A stretch of 64,000 bases of DNA from Selaginella tamariscina (taxonomy: Eukaryota > Streptophyta > Lycopodiopsida > Selaginellales > Selaginellaceae): positions 1 to 64,000 of the forward strand of contig PUQB01000693.1 in assembly GCA_003024785.1 (NCBI GenBank). Direction: 5' to 3'. A program made the translations under genes and the position numbers. The notes under the pieces were generated by a model that saw only the letters and a list, made by a program, of their open reading frames with translations, made no database searches and was not told the DNA's origin. This document shows, in pieces, positions 34,092 to 45,173 of the stretch. Position 1 is the first letter of the stretch, and every line of letters begins with the position of its first letter.

Positions 34092-35663
34092 GTTACGGAG
34101 TTTCTTGGCAGACTGGTTATTACCGACGGTATGTCAAGGATATACCAAGAAAGCTTCTCTGTTAACTAGGTTGCTGAGGAAGGACGTTCCCTTTGCATGA
34201 AGTGCTTCAGAAAAGAGCAGTTTCCAAGCTTTAAAACAAGCTTTGGTACATGCACCAGTTTTATGTATTGCAGATCTCTCTAAGCCTTATGAGGTATCGT
34301 GTGATGCAAGTGGAGTGGCCATTGGAGTTGTACTTATGCAAGAGGAAGGCCTATTGCTTATAAGAGTCGTACTTGAATCCTGCAGAGCAACAATACTCAA
34401 CGTATGAGCAAGAACTATTGGCTATTGTTAATGCATTATGAGTTTGGAGGCACTATCTTTAAGGTGCAAGCTTCAAAGTGTTTACAGATCACAAGACTTT
34501 GGTGTATCTGTTCAAACAGAAAGAGTTAAACTCTCAGCAAGCTCGCTAGATGGTTAAGCTCATGGAGTTTGGCAAATTTCCTATTGAGCATTGCGTGGGA
34601 AAGGCTAATGTGGTGGTAGATGCTTTGTCATGCGTTAGGAGAGCCACAGTGGTTAGATAATTCCAAACACGCTTATGTAATGCATTAACAAGGACGGTCA
34701 ATGAGTTTAACCAGGTAGTTCAACATGCTCAAGCACAAGACGCTGAGGTGCAGGAGCTCAGAGGACAACTAGAGCCACCATTCTCATTTTAGGATGGAGT
34801 TTTGTATTGCAATGGCCATGTGTATCTTCCTCGTGTGGACCATTTGATCAACCAGGTACTATATTTCCATCATGATCACCCGGAGGTTGGTCATTTTGGG
34901 GGGAGAAAATGTATGAGTTGATCAAGAGAAGGTTCTATTGGAGGAATATGAAAGCTAATATCATAGAGTACTGTAGGACTTGTGACAAGTGTCAACAAGT
35001 AAAGGTGCCCAAGGAAAAACCAAGTGGGCTATTAGTACCATTGCCTATTCCAGACAGGCGATGGGCAGTATCTCTATGGACTTTGTCACCCATTTGCCAA
35101 GAACACAGTGGCATTGGAATGAGTCCATATTATGCTATGTTTGGACAGCATTTCAAGACATCTTTTGAGCTGGGTTTAGCAAGTAAGAAAGCTCAAGGCA
35201 AAATGGATGAGGAAGCTAAAGATCTGAGTATTGAGCTTAGAAACATTCAAAGTTTGTGCAAGAATAACTTACAAGTAGTTCAGAGCCGAGCTATCAAGTT
35301 TGTTAATGAGCACAGAAGCTTCCAAGAGTTTCAGGTGGGAGATTATGTATATCTCCGAGTGGTATTTGCCACACATGTAAGGCGGAACATTATTGTGGCC
35401 TTACGAAAGGGACATAATATAAGTTGTCTCTTAGGTATTCAGGTCCTTATGAGATTCTGGAGCGTATCGATAAGTGACATATCGACTACGGCTACCAGAA
35501 GGAGTGAGGGTCACCCAGTGTTTCATGTTAGCCAGTTAAAAAGAGTACTCACAAGGAATGAGTCCCGGTAAATTCTTTGTGGATGTACAAGGTTAATGAT
35601 ATAGGACCATTTGAGTAAGTTATATTGCCCTTGAGGACAAGGACTTGCTAATGGGGGGAGGAT

Positions 35664-35869
35664 TGTTATGACCCGTATAACGAATTAAAGAATATTCCCT
35701 AGAAAGGTATAAGCTAGAATATTCCTAAAGAGCTATACCTAGATCTAAGAAAATTAAGGGCACACTAATATTGGAAGCCTTTCTGGAGCAGCGTGTGAGA
35801 CTAGAGACAGCTCGGGGAGGTCGGGTGGTTTTGTGAGGGTCTCTAGTTTGTGCGTAATGGTGCCTAACA
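35664..35869 (+). repeat. 3' LTR of E4
   Basis: 206 bases, TGTTATGACCCG...GTGCCTAACA, followed by the second GGAGT. Its first bases resemble the E3 LTRs more than E4's own 5' LTR. Confidence 0.9.
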
Positions 35870-37510
35870 GGAGTGAAAGACTGATCCACAAGAGGTGGCA
35901 GTGGTGGAGCAATAGCCAATTCCTAGCAATGCAGAAGAGTTACGGAGTTTCTTGGGCATGGCTGGTTATTACCGGCGGTATGTCAAGGATTATGCCAAGA
36001 AAACTTCTCCGTTAACTAGGTTGCTGAGGAAGGACGTTCCCTTTGCATGAAGTGCTTCAGAGAAGAGCAGTTTCCAAGCTTTGAAACAAGCTTTGGTATG
36101 TGCACTAGTTTTATGTATTGCAGATCCCTCTAAGCCTATATGCGTATCGTGTGATGCAAGTGGAATGGCCATTGGAGTTGTCCTTATGCAAGAGGGAAGG
36201 CCTATTGCTTATAAGAGTCATACTTGAATCCTGCAGAGCAACAATACTCAATGTATGAGCAAAAACTACTGGCTATTGTTAATGCATTATGAGTTTGGAG
36301 GCACTATATTTTATGGTGCAAGTTTCAAGGTTTTACAAATCACAAGCCTTTGGTATATATTGTTCACACAGAAAGAGTTGTCGACAAGCTCGCTGGATGG
36401 TTAAGCTCATGGAGTTTGGCAAATTCCTATTGAGCATCGTGTGGGGAAGGTTAACATGGTGGCAAATGCTTTGTCACGTGTTAGGAGACCCACCGTAGTT
36501 GGAGAATTCCAAACACGCTTATGTAATGCATTAACAAGGACGGTCAATGAGTTTAGCTAGGTAGTTCAACATGCTCAAGCACAAGACGCTGAGGTGCAGG
36601 AGCTTAGAGGACAGCTAGAGCCACCATTCTCATTTTAAGATGGAGTTTTGTACTACAAAGGCCGTGTGTATCTTCCTTGTGTGACCATTTGATCAACCAG
36701 GTACTATATTTCCATCATGATCACCCGGAGGTTGGTCATTTTGGGGGAGGAAAATGTATGAGTTGATCAAGAGAAGGTTCTATTGGAGGAATATGAAAGC
36801 TAATATCATAGAGTACTGTAGGACTTGTGACAAGTGTCAGCAAGTAAAGGTGCCTAGGGAAAAACCAAGTGGCTATTAGTACCATTGCTTATTCCAGACA
36901 GGCGATGGGGTAGTATCTCTATGGACTTTGTCACCCATTTGCCAAGGACACAATGGCATTGGAATGAGTCCATATTATTCTATGTTTGGACAGCATTCCA
37001 AGACAGCTTTTGAGCTGGGTTTAGCAAGTAAGAAAACTCAAGGCAACATGGATGAGGAAGCTAAAGATCTGAGTGTTGAGCTTAGAAACATTCAAAGTTT
37101 GTGCAAGAAGAACTTACAAGTAGCTCAGAGCCGAGCTATCAAGTTTGTTAATGAGCACAGAAGCTTCCAAGAGTTCCAGGTGGGAGATTATGTATATCTC
37201 CGAGTGGTATTTGCCCCACATGTAAGGCGGAACACTGTTGTGGCCTTACGGAAGGGACACAATGATAAGTTGTCTCTAGGTACTCAGGTCCTAATGAAAT
37301 TCTGGAGCGTATTGATAAGGTGGCATATCGACTACGGCTGCCAGAAGGAATGAGGTGCACCCAGTGTTTCATGTTAGCCAGTTAAAGAGAGTACTCACAA
37401 GGAACGAGTCCCAGGTAGATTCTTTGTGGATGTACAAGGTTAATGATACAGGACCAGTTGAGTAAGTTATACTGCCCTTGAGGACAAGGACTTGCTAATG
37501 GGGGGAGGAT

Positions 37511-37715
37511 TGTTATGACCCGTATAACGAATTAAAGAATATTCCCAGAAAGGTATAAGCTAGAATATTCCTAAAGAGCTATACCTAGATCAAAAAGAAT
37601 TAAGGACATACTAAGATTGGAAGTCTTTTTGGAGAGCAGCGTCTGAAGACTAGAGACAGCTCGGGGGGGTCGTGGTTTTGTGAGGGTCTCTAGTTGTACG
37701 TAGTGGTGCCTAACA
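37511..37715 (+). repeat. 3' LTR of E3
   Basis: 205 bases after a GGGGGAGGA tract, followed by the second ATACC and then the rest of the B2 LTR. Confidence 0.92.
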
Positions 37716-38997
37716 ATACCCTAGACCTAGGGCTAGTACTTAATGAGGACACGAGTGTGCGCCGTAGGCAAACATGAGTGTTCTGCTAAGCAAACTCCCT
37801 AAGGCTAGGTTTGGGATAACCCTAAGCACATGACCTTGCGAGTGCTTCACGAAAGGGCTCCTTCTAACACGCTTAGGTTGTTCAACCCTTGAATTCCAAG
37901 GAGAACACTCCCTAGCCAAGTGTGCCAAAGCACATCTAGTTATGAGACCTAACCTCCCTTGAGCGGATGCCCAAGGCTTAGCACCCTAGTGCAAGCACAA
38001 GCATGTCTATTTGCTAAAGTATCCAACCCTTTGGCGACTAGCCCATGACATAACCCCAAAGGGCGTGCCTTGGGCATTGTACCATATGACGTTAAGCCCA
38101 GTGTCACATCTTCATGTGACACTACCTTCCCCGATGTGGGCTATCATGCCATAGCCCTTAGATTTGAGAGTTGCACTAAGTGCCACAAACGTGGCTCCTA
38201 AATGCCAACTCTAGAACCCCTTAGTGAACCCTCAGGAACTGGTAATGTGAACCTATCAAACAAGATCCCACGCCCACAGTTGGACAAGGACACGGATGTG
38301 CCTTGCTTGGCCGTGAGTGCTACACCTAGCTTGACATGGAGGAGGAGGCTGGAGACAAGCCTCTACCTCTGCCTCTTGGAACGTGCATTCTCACAAGACC
38401 TCTCAGGCATGGATTCGCCAACGTTAAGGGTAAGCTACCCCGAAGGTGGACATACCCCTGGCATCTGGAAGTTAGGGCGGCACAATAGAGGGTTGTGCTT
38501 TGACGACACAAGCTAAAGCTTGCATCGGGAGAAGAGTAACGAGCTCAGTCATGAACCCAGGAACCCTCACTCCTATATACTACTTTATTTATGTGACAGA
38601 GGCCCCCCCCCCTGATTTCCTGTTTACTAAGTGGGCTAGCACTGAAATCTCATTCCCAGAGGAAATATACTTGGTGAGTTATCCATTGACCCCTAAACCC
38701 TAACCTATCAAACCTAAGGATATTTCTAAGCATATCCGACACGCCGAACTCACCGGAAACTAACCATTAACCCAACCGGGACATGGAAAACGAGGGTAAG
38801 AGTTTTCTAGAAAGTAAGTGCTACCTTCGCTTAGAGTTTCTCGCGATATCTAAGAACAACCGGCCGAACTACCCCTAAACACCTAAGTGCACTAAGCGGG
38901 GTTGTTTCTCACTACATCTAGGGCTTGCCAACATAGTACAGTAGGTAAAAACAGTCAACGTCCAAAGTAAAGAGGAGTCATAGTAAAAACTATGACA

Positions 38998-39087
38998 TTT
39001 TATTAGTGATAATTTAAAATTGTTGTCTCCACTACAACATATATCTAAAGGCATATGATGAAACAGGCATGCACATCTCTCATGACC
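38998..39087 (+). other. last piece of X1, right of B2
   Basis: Begins with the second TTTTA duplication. It matches the minus strand of X2 near 56925-57010 (GTTGTAGTGGAGACAA, CTGAAGGCATATGATG) and ends where D-associated sequence begins. Confidence 0.65.
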
Positions 39088-39145
39088 TATGATGCAGAGT
39101 GGGATGGATGACAGGACGATGGAAGCCCTCCACCCCCTCACGACA

Positions 39146-39275
39146 TTGGTGATCAGGCCCCCATGTGTCAGCACCACGTGTTGCATGTGTGCCACATGGC
39201 AGGTCTCTTGTATATAAGCAGGGTTTTGGAGCTAAATAAAGTATCACATTTTGTGCATATTTATTTGTTTTTTCA
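39146..39275 (+). repeat. left LTR of D (recognisable part)
   Basis: Aligns with 56087-56209. It has TATATAAG at 39211-39218 and AATAAA at 39235-39240, a normal promoter and polyadenylation spacing for a short LTR. It is followed by TTGGTGGAGA, a possible primer site. Confidence 0.6.
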
Positions 39276-39329
39276 TTGGTGGAGAAGTTGGGTATTCCTT
39301 TCTTCTGCCTCTTCCTTTTCTTATTTTCA

Positions 39330-39443
39330 TGACAATGAATGTGGAAACGGCTTTTAGTATTATTGCGACTGTTATTGATGCACATACTAAGTTATTGGAG
39401 CACTTTGTTGAGGCTCCATCCTCTTCTTCTTCACCTAAGCCTC
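39330..39443 (+). pseudogene. start of D gag (fossil)
   Basis: Opens MTMNVETAFSIIATVIDAHT, then a Ser/Pro-rich stretch cut by insertion of C. It lies 55 bases after the LTR, the usual place for a gag start. The strand and frame fit the continuation at 45758. Confidence 0.45.
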
Positions 39444-40046
39444 TGTCAAGCCACGATCCAGGAACCAGGAAGAGAGCAGGATTTCGAGAACAAGAAGGCT
39501 TGACTCGGGAGCAGGACAGAGAGTAGGACATGAAGTAGGAACTCAGGAACAAGACCAGGCACAAGACAGGACCCAGGAGCAAGAAAGAACATGATAGGAT
39601 TCGGGATGAAGACAAGAAGGCACAGGACAGGATCTAGGAACAAGACAAGAACAGGACAGGATCCAGGAGCGAGATAGGAGCAGGACAAGATCCAGGAACG
39701 AGACAAGAAAGAGCAAGGAGCAAGATAAGAACAAGACAAGACAAGATTGATCGTAGTAAGACTGGTGTTGATAGTAACTGATTGTACAACAATTAGGTCG
39801 GAGCTTTTATGCTCACAACTCCAAGAGCTAATCTAGGCATGAGTGCTAAAAGTGGTTGCATGCATGTAAAGTGGCTGCATGCATGCAGAGGCTAAGATGA
39901 GTCCACATGTCCCTTATCCTCTAGGCATATCCTGTGGCATATCCTATAGGAATATCCTGACCGTATCCTGTATCCGGAATCCTATAGGAATATCCTGTAG
40001 GAATATCCTGCAACCCATATCCTGTATCCTGTATTGGGTCGTGACA
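39444..40046 (-). repeat. 3' LTR of C (left on the map)
   Basis: 603 bases. It has a purine-rich half made of GGACAGGA/CCAGGAGC-like words and a second half of repeated AGGAATATCCTGTA words. Open frames on either strand here are composition artefacts. Confidence 0.88.
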
Positions 40047-40079
40047 GCACCTCCTCCTAAAGACGAGTTCCACGAGTCT

Positions 40080-40260
40080 TGGGACCTGGTTTAGCAGGAT
40101 AATGCCGATGGAAGCAGCAACTTTGGAAGAAGCATGGAGTAAGTTGGATGCAGGTTCCCAAGTGCGATCAGTAGGCAAATAACCTTTCCAATCCACCAAG
40201 TATTGGAGTTGGCGGCGATGAAGACGAGAATCAAGGATGGCTGCAACTTCGTACTCAGGT
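40080..40260 (-). pseudogene. C chromodomain (fossil)
   Basis: VDWKGYLPTDRTWEPASNLL is the core of a chromodomain: aromatic WKGY, then TWEP and NL. It lies at the C-terminal end of pol, as in chromoviruses, where it is known to recognise methylated histone tails and bias insertion. Confidence 0.8.
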
Positions 40261-40539
40261 TCGTGTCAATGACCACAGGAGGGGGAGGAGAAGAAGCACG
40301 AAGACCGAGGAAGAGAAGAAGGATGATACGGCTCCAACAAGGAGGTGTGAAACACAGGATGAAGTTTCACCGTAGATGGTAACTCGAGTCGGAAAGCTAC
40401 AGGATTACCTCCGCCACAATCCTGTAAGGGCCCAATCGTTGAAAATCCAACTTAGAAGAAGGCCTGTTGGTGCGAATATGTCGACGAAGAAGCCACACGA
40501 GATCACCAATCTTGTATGCAGGTGCCGGCTGACGGTGAG

Positions 40540-42900
40540 CATCAGCATGATGCTTGTATCGTTCCTGTGCCTGCTGAAGATGAACCGGAGATCATCCTGT
40601 ACCTGACGAAGATGCTGAGACGATCCTGTACTGCAGGAGCGGAAGAAGGAGAAGCGGGAGGAGCAAAGTCAAAACGTGGATGGTGGCCTGTAAGAGCAAA
40701 GAAAGGTGTCTGTCCTGTAGATGCGTGAATGGAGTTGTTGTAGGCAAACTCCGCCATTGGAAGAAGGTCCAACCAGTTGTCCTGCTGGTAACTGATGAAG
40801 CAACGAAGATACTGTTCCAAGGTCTGAATTGTGCGTTGACTGCCCATCAGTTTGCGGTGATATCCTGAAGAAAGATCCGCTTTAACCTGTAGACTCCGAA
40901 GAAGCTCTCGCCAAAACTTGGACATGAATTGTGGACCTCGATCGGAAACAATGCTCTCAGGAAGACCATGATGTCGGAACACCTCACGGATCACCAACTC
41001 AGCAGTTGTCTGACCTGTAGCTGTCTTGTTGCAGGGTAGGAAATGAGCCTGCTTGGTGAAACGGTCAACCACCACAAGAACTGCATCGAATCCACGAGAA
41101 GGAGGAAGATCTGTGAGGAAATCCATAGAAATGGATCTCCAAGGAGCAGAAGGAACAGGAAGAGGACGAAGAAGACCAGAGGGTGCATGATGAGGCATCT
41201 TCGACCTTTAAGTGTCACAACTCCGTACAAACCTTTCCACAAAACCTCGCAACCCAGGCCACCAATAGTTGCGAGTCACCAACTCCACTGTCTTGGCCAC
41301 ACCAAAATGTCCTGTAGCCGGGGTATCATGACAATCCTGTACCACACGAGTCCTGAAATACCAACAGGAACGTACAGGAGACCTTCCCGGTACAGGAGTC
41401 CATCCTGTATGGTGAACAACTTGTAGTCTGAACGGGAACTGGAGGAAGAGGAACTTGCAACGTCAGGATGAATGTGTGAGAACACATTCTTTGCCAAGTC
41501 GTCTGTAGCCAACTGCGAACGGATGTCCTGTAGGAGTGTTGAATTTGCTGGAGCCTGATGAACCTAGTGCCGCAAGCCGGAAACGATCAGGACCCAACAA
41601 CACTTGCCTTTGACAGTCATATGCAGGATCGCCCGGGCGGTGCAAGGTAAGAGCGCCTAGACAATGCGTCCGCCTTGCCATTCCGAAAACCGGGCCTGTA
41701 GACGATGACAAATCAAAACGTGATAGGAACTCCCACCTAGCCTGTCGCCGACTGAGAACTCGAGCCGTTTGAAATACTCCAGGTTCTTGTGATCCGTAAG
41801 AACTTGTACAGGATGCGCACACTTCCAGGAAATGCCGCCACTCCTCAAACGAATCCACAATGGCCTTGAGTTCCTTGTCATGAATCTCGTAATTGATCTC
41901 CGCCGAAGGAACTTACGAGAGTGAAAAGCTACAGGATGAAGCAACTTGTCTTCTCCAACTTGTGATAGGACGGATCCTACTGCAAAATCCGAGGCATCTG
42001 CTTCAACGAAGAAAGGACGAGAAGGTCAGGATGTGCTAAAATCGGAGCTGTCGTGAAGGCGTCCTTGAGTGTTGTGAATGCATGTTCCGCCTTGTCGGAC
42101 CAAGAGAAAACCCTGTGCGCTTGGTGAGTTCCGTGAGTGGAAGTACACGCTTGGAGAAGTCCTGTATGAACCGCCTGTAGAAGTTTGCAAAGCCAAGGAA
42201 ACATTGTACATCTCGTACAGACTTGGGCCTCTCCCACTCCACGATGGTCTTCACCTTGTGCATGTCCATGGAAACGCCAGCAGGAGAGACGATGTAGCCC
42301 AAGAACTCCACAGAATCCCTATCGAAAAAACACTTCTCCAACTTCGCATACAGGCCATGCTCGCGAAGCCGCTGTAAACTAACGTACATGCTTGTCATGT
42401 GCCGCCTGGTCCTTGGAGAAAATCAAAATGTCGTCGAGGTAGATCACCACAAACTGGTCCAAGAAGTCACGAAAGATGTCGTTCACCATGTGTTGGAACA
42501 CGGCTGGGGCATTGGTAAGGCCGAAAGGCATCACCGTGTACTCGAAGTGTCCATACCTTGTACGAAAGGCAGTCTTCCACTCATCGCCTGGACGAATCCG
42601 TACAAGGTTGTAGGCCCCTCGTAAGTCGATCTTCGTGAACACCTTTGCTCCTCGCAGCCGATCGAGAAGTTCCGGGATCAATGGCAACGGGTACCGATTC
42701 CGAATGGTGACTTGATTCAAACCCCTGTAGTCCACAACCAAACGTAAACTCCCATCCTTCTTCTTGACAAAGAAGATAGGCGCTCCTGCAGGGGACTTTG
42801 AGTGACGAATGAAGCCGGATGCCAAGTTGTCCTCGATGTACTGACGAAGAACCTCCAACTCTGTGGGTGACAATGCATAAATCGGTCCGAATGGTGAAGT
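40540..42900 (-). pseudogene. C RT, RNase H and integrase region (fossil)
   Basis: RT 42380-42870 is unusually well kept: [33 protein letters not shown] and the catalytic YLDD in [13 protein letters not shown]. RNase H about 41650-42240 (DKAEHAFTTLKDAFTTAPIL). Integrase finger about 41250-41400 with TGHFG. Integrase core 40540-41190 with MDFLTDLPPSRGFDAVLVVV, IVSDRGPQF and MAEFAYNNSIHASTGQTPF. Together these copy the RNA and insert the DNA. Broken in a few places. Confidence 0.88.
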
Positions 42901-42914
42901 TCATGGGATGAGAC

Positions 42915-44545
42915 TACATTGATCGAACACTTCCATTTTGGGTTGAGGGATGACGTGAAGGACCTTCTCCTTACATTACCGGATGCCCAAACATTAGTGG
43001 AGATTATGCAACAAGCTGTTCGTTGCAACAACCGTTTGTTCGAGCATCGTCAAGAAAGATCCCATCAGGAGTTCCTGCAAACCAATCCTGCAACTGTGGT
43101 ACATGTTCCTACACCACCTTCTTGAGTAGTTCCTATGGAGGTTGAGAAATCCAAGCGTGGCTCTCTTTCTGCTACTGAGAAGCAACGTCGCCGCAGTGAG
43201 AACCTATGCTTGTATTGTGGTGAAGCAGGACACAAGGTGGCAGAATGTCCTATTAAAGCCAGGAAGTTCAAGACGCGTGAAGTTGAAGCTGGAGTTCAGT
43301 CAGAAAACTTCAATGTCCACTTCGTCTAGGAGCTGCGAAAGTTGGATGTAGGTGCAGGCTTCATTGGTGCTGCTCATACCATTCCATCACTCAAGTTTTT
43401 GTACACATTCATTTTAATAATCGAGAGCTCAAGGAGTTTGCCCTGTTAGACACTGTGCAAATGCATGCTTCATGGATGATATTTTTGCAACTCAACATGG
43501 CATTTCGGTGGTGAAGTTGAAGCATGCAGTTCCTGTAGAGTTGGCCGATGGGCGTCTGATTGCTTCTGGTGCAGTTACCCATGCTACCGAACCTCTCTCC
43601 TGCAGTCATGGCACATTCAACTGTACAATTTCCTTCAACTTGATCAAGACTCAGTCGACTCCCATCATTTTGGGCATGCCATGGTTCGTTATTGCAAATC
43701 CGCAGATTGACTGGAGGTCTAGGACGCTCACGTTTTCCTCTCCGACAGCTAGGATCAATCCTGTACCTTCCTGTGTGCAGGATACATCCTTAGTATCTGA
43801 GGCAGTACAAGCTACAGGATTGACCGTACCTGTCCTGTACCAGTGTTGAAGACTCCTCCTCGATAGGATTCACCTCATGACAATTCCTCAGCACATCCGC
43901 AGGCTCTCCCCACTCCTGTAAGTTTGCGTTTTCCTGTACAGGGTTCTTCCAATCCTGTATCAGTGTCGAAGGTTCCTCCTCAATCGGATCCACCTCCTGT
44001 TGATTCGTCAGCACATTCGCAGGCTTTCCCCACTCCTGTGCAACCACAGACTCCTGTACAGGATTCTTCCAATCCTGTACACTCGTCAACATCCACACAG
44101 GTTTTTTCCAATCCTACCTCTTTCTGTTACTCTGCTTCTGTTCCACCCCCCAAGTTCCTTCCTCTTTTTCAGTCACAGCTCCCTCCTTCTCCTCTCCAAT
44201 TCTTACCACTACCATGCATGAACTCGCCACTAATCCTGCTCCTTTCCACATTTTTGCCTTTCAAGTAACTCCTACGTCCTCTTCTACGTTTCTTGTATCC
44301 GACTCTCCTGTTTTTCAATCTCCTTCTCCTACTCCTTCTCCTTCTCCTACTCCTTCTCCTTCTCCTACTTCTTCTCCTCCTTCTTCTCCTTCTCCTCCTT
44401 CTTCCCTACCATCCAAGTATCACGCCTTTAAGGACGTTTTTGACAAGCACAAGGCTGCAGTTCTTCCTGTTCACAGGTCCTACGACTGTCCTATTGATCT
44501 TGCGGAGGGAAAGACCCACCTTTTATGGAATGTTCGTGCAAAGTT
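42915..44545 (+). pseudogene. C gag end, zinc knuckle, protease and linker, on the opposite strand (fossil)
   Basis: On the plus strand: gag end (GLRDDVKDLLLTLPDAQTL, near 42945), CCHC knuckle near 43205-43250 (CLYCGEAGHKVAEC), protease 43440-43720 with ADGRLIASGAV and IILGMPWFV, a Pro/Ser-rich linker with a CTCCTT-type simple repeat 44320-44405, and a pre-RT piece (HAFKDVFDKHKAAVLP). These parts normally lie between gag and RT on the same strand as both. Here their neighbours are on the minus strand, so the whole middle segment is reversed relative to the element. Confidence 0.85.
44320..44405. repeat. (CTCCTT/CTCCTA)n simple repeat in C
   Basis: Hexamer-like pyrimidine repeat coding for a Pro-Ser-Thr run in the plus-strand linker. 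The poly-Leu frame over the same bases is an artefact. Confidence 0.85.
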
Positions 44546-44589
44546 GCTGAAATTCGAATGCATAGACGGAAGATGGTTGGAATCTTTTG

Positions 44590-45078
44590 AGTGAGCTTCC
44601 GTAACTTCGTGCATGCGGAACAGTACTTATCAAGATCTCCAAAGCAGGCTTCAAAGGCAGCCATGAAACCTTCAAAGTCTTCCATCAATGGGTCGTCACG
44701 CTCCAGCAAAGGGGCAACCCAAGCCCGTGGAGATCCACTTAGTAAGGGTGCCAGAAGACCCACCTTTTGTGCATCAGTTGAGTACCAGCGTGGTTGCATG
44801 CGGATCAAGAGCCGGATCTGATTCAGGAAACCTTGGAAATCGGCACGATTGCCACTGAACTTTTCTGGCATGCTGATCTTTGACTCCGAAGAAAAGTTCG
44901 ATGAAGAGGGAACCACCAATGCCTGAGAGAGAGCCTGCACAATAGCTTTGGAGGATGCATCAGCAGCTACATGTGCCACATTGGTGGAACCTTGCAGATC
45001 GGTGACCACTTGGCGCAAAGTGGCCAGCTCATGAAGCAACATTTGGTGCTCGTGTTGAAAGTGCTCAAAATCAGCCAT
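44590..45078 (-). pseudogene. C gag, first part (fossil)
   Basis: Starts MADFEHFQHEHQMLLHELAT with a short coiled-coil stretch. It then has SMPEKFSGNRADFQGFLNQI and a capsid-like region with GSPRAWVAPLLE, typical of chromovirus gag. The start codon is 95 bases inside the 5' LTR. Confidence 0.85.
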
Positions 45079-45173
45079 GATCTATGAAAGAAAAAGGAGG
45101 AAAATGAAGGAAAAGAATCAAGAAAAAAAAGGTAGCTGGGAACGGAGAGCTATGAAAGCAATTACTATCAAAC

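Larger units (their letters stand above)
28127..35869 (+). mobile_element. E4, family-E element inserted in E3 (fossil)
   Basis: LTRs 28127-28335 (plus a 49-base duplication to 28384) and 35664-35869. Target duplication GGAGT (28122-28126 and 35870-35874); E5 and E7 show the undisturbed sequence. Primer site 28387-28398. Parts: repeat block 28740-29500 (seven units), RT 29780-30357 continuing after E5 to about 34140, RNase H 34150-34640, integrase finger and tail 34800-35570. E5 is inserted in the RT end. By hand count the LTRs differ by about five substitutions plus small gaps, more than those of the element it lies in. Broken many times. Confidence 0.9.
26125..37715 (+). mobile_element. E3, outer family-E element of a triple self-nest (fossil)
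   Basis: LTRs 26125-26334 and 37511-37715, target duplication ATACC (26120-26124 and 37716-37720), exact tRNA-Met primer site 26337-26348. Parts: protease with repeat 26640-27260 (five units), RT 27540-28126 and 35870-36000, RNase H 36000-36490, integrase finger and tail 36650-37370. E4 is inserted in the RT end. By hand count the two LTRs differ by one or two substitutions and a few small gaps. Gag and integrase core are not recognised. Broken many times. Confidence 0.9.
20119..38997 (-). mobile_element. B2, gene-free relative of chromovirus B, inserted in X1 (fossil)
   Basis: Minus-strand element with two LTRs of about 1.7 kb (20119-21810; and 25693-38997 minus the E3 insertion) and a 3.9 kb internal region. 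The target duplication TTTTA is exact (20114-20118 and 38998-39002), and X2 carries the empty site. The primer site is at 25679-25690 (minus), complementary to initiator-Met tRNA. The 500 internal bases next to the 3' LTR match B1's 3' region including the polypurine tract, but the rest lacks recognisable gag or pol. This is the structure of a large retrotransposon derivative that would use another element's enzymes. Its LTRs differ by a few percent by eye, so it is of middle age. Confidence 0.88.
25693..38997 (-). repeat. 5' LTR of B2, split by E3
   Basis: Two pieces, 25693-26124 and 37716-38997, align in order with 20119-21810. At the split the intact LTR reads GTCATACCCTAGACC. The E3 nest lies exactly within that site and the five bases ATACC are duplicated on both sides. 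Without the insertion the LTR is about 1709 bases. Confidence 0.9.
11350..39087 (+). repeat. unclassified repeat X, copy X1, with three insertions
   Basis: X1 is recognised because its pieces (11350-12062, 14486-15737, 19625-20118, 38998-39087) match, in order and in reverse complement, pieces of X2 at 56210-59480. X2 therefore supplies the uninterrupted version of the sites where E2 and B2 sit in X1. X is AT-rich and contains a 160-170 base tandem array and short conserved blocks that look coding. A module at the start of X1 (11350-11540) is the same as the one at the far end of X2 (56215-56420) in X orientation, so X has direct terminal repeats. No transposase or polymerase was recognised, so its class is unknown. 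Confidence 0.55.

Noticed and set aside
39446-39739. Several long open frames on both strands rich in Ser, Leu, Cys and Pro (also 45188-45505)
   Set aside because: They lie wholly in the C LTRs and come from the repetitive CAGGA/CCAGG composition; they are not conserved as peptides between the two LTRs.
44293-44550. Poly-leucine frame resembling a membrane segment
   Set aside because: It is the off-frame reading of the CTCCTT simple repeat in the C linker.
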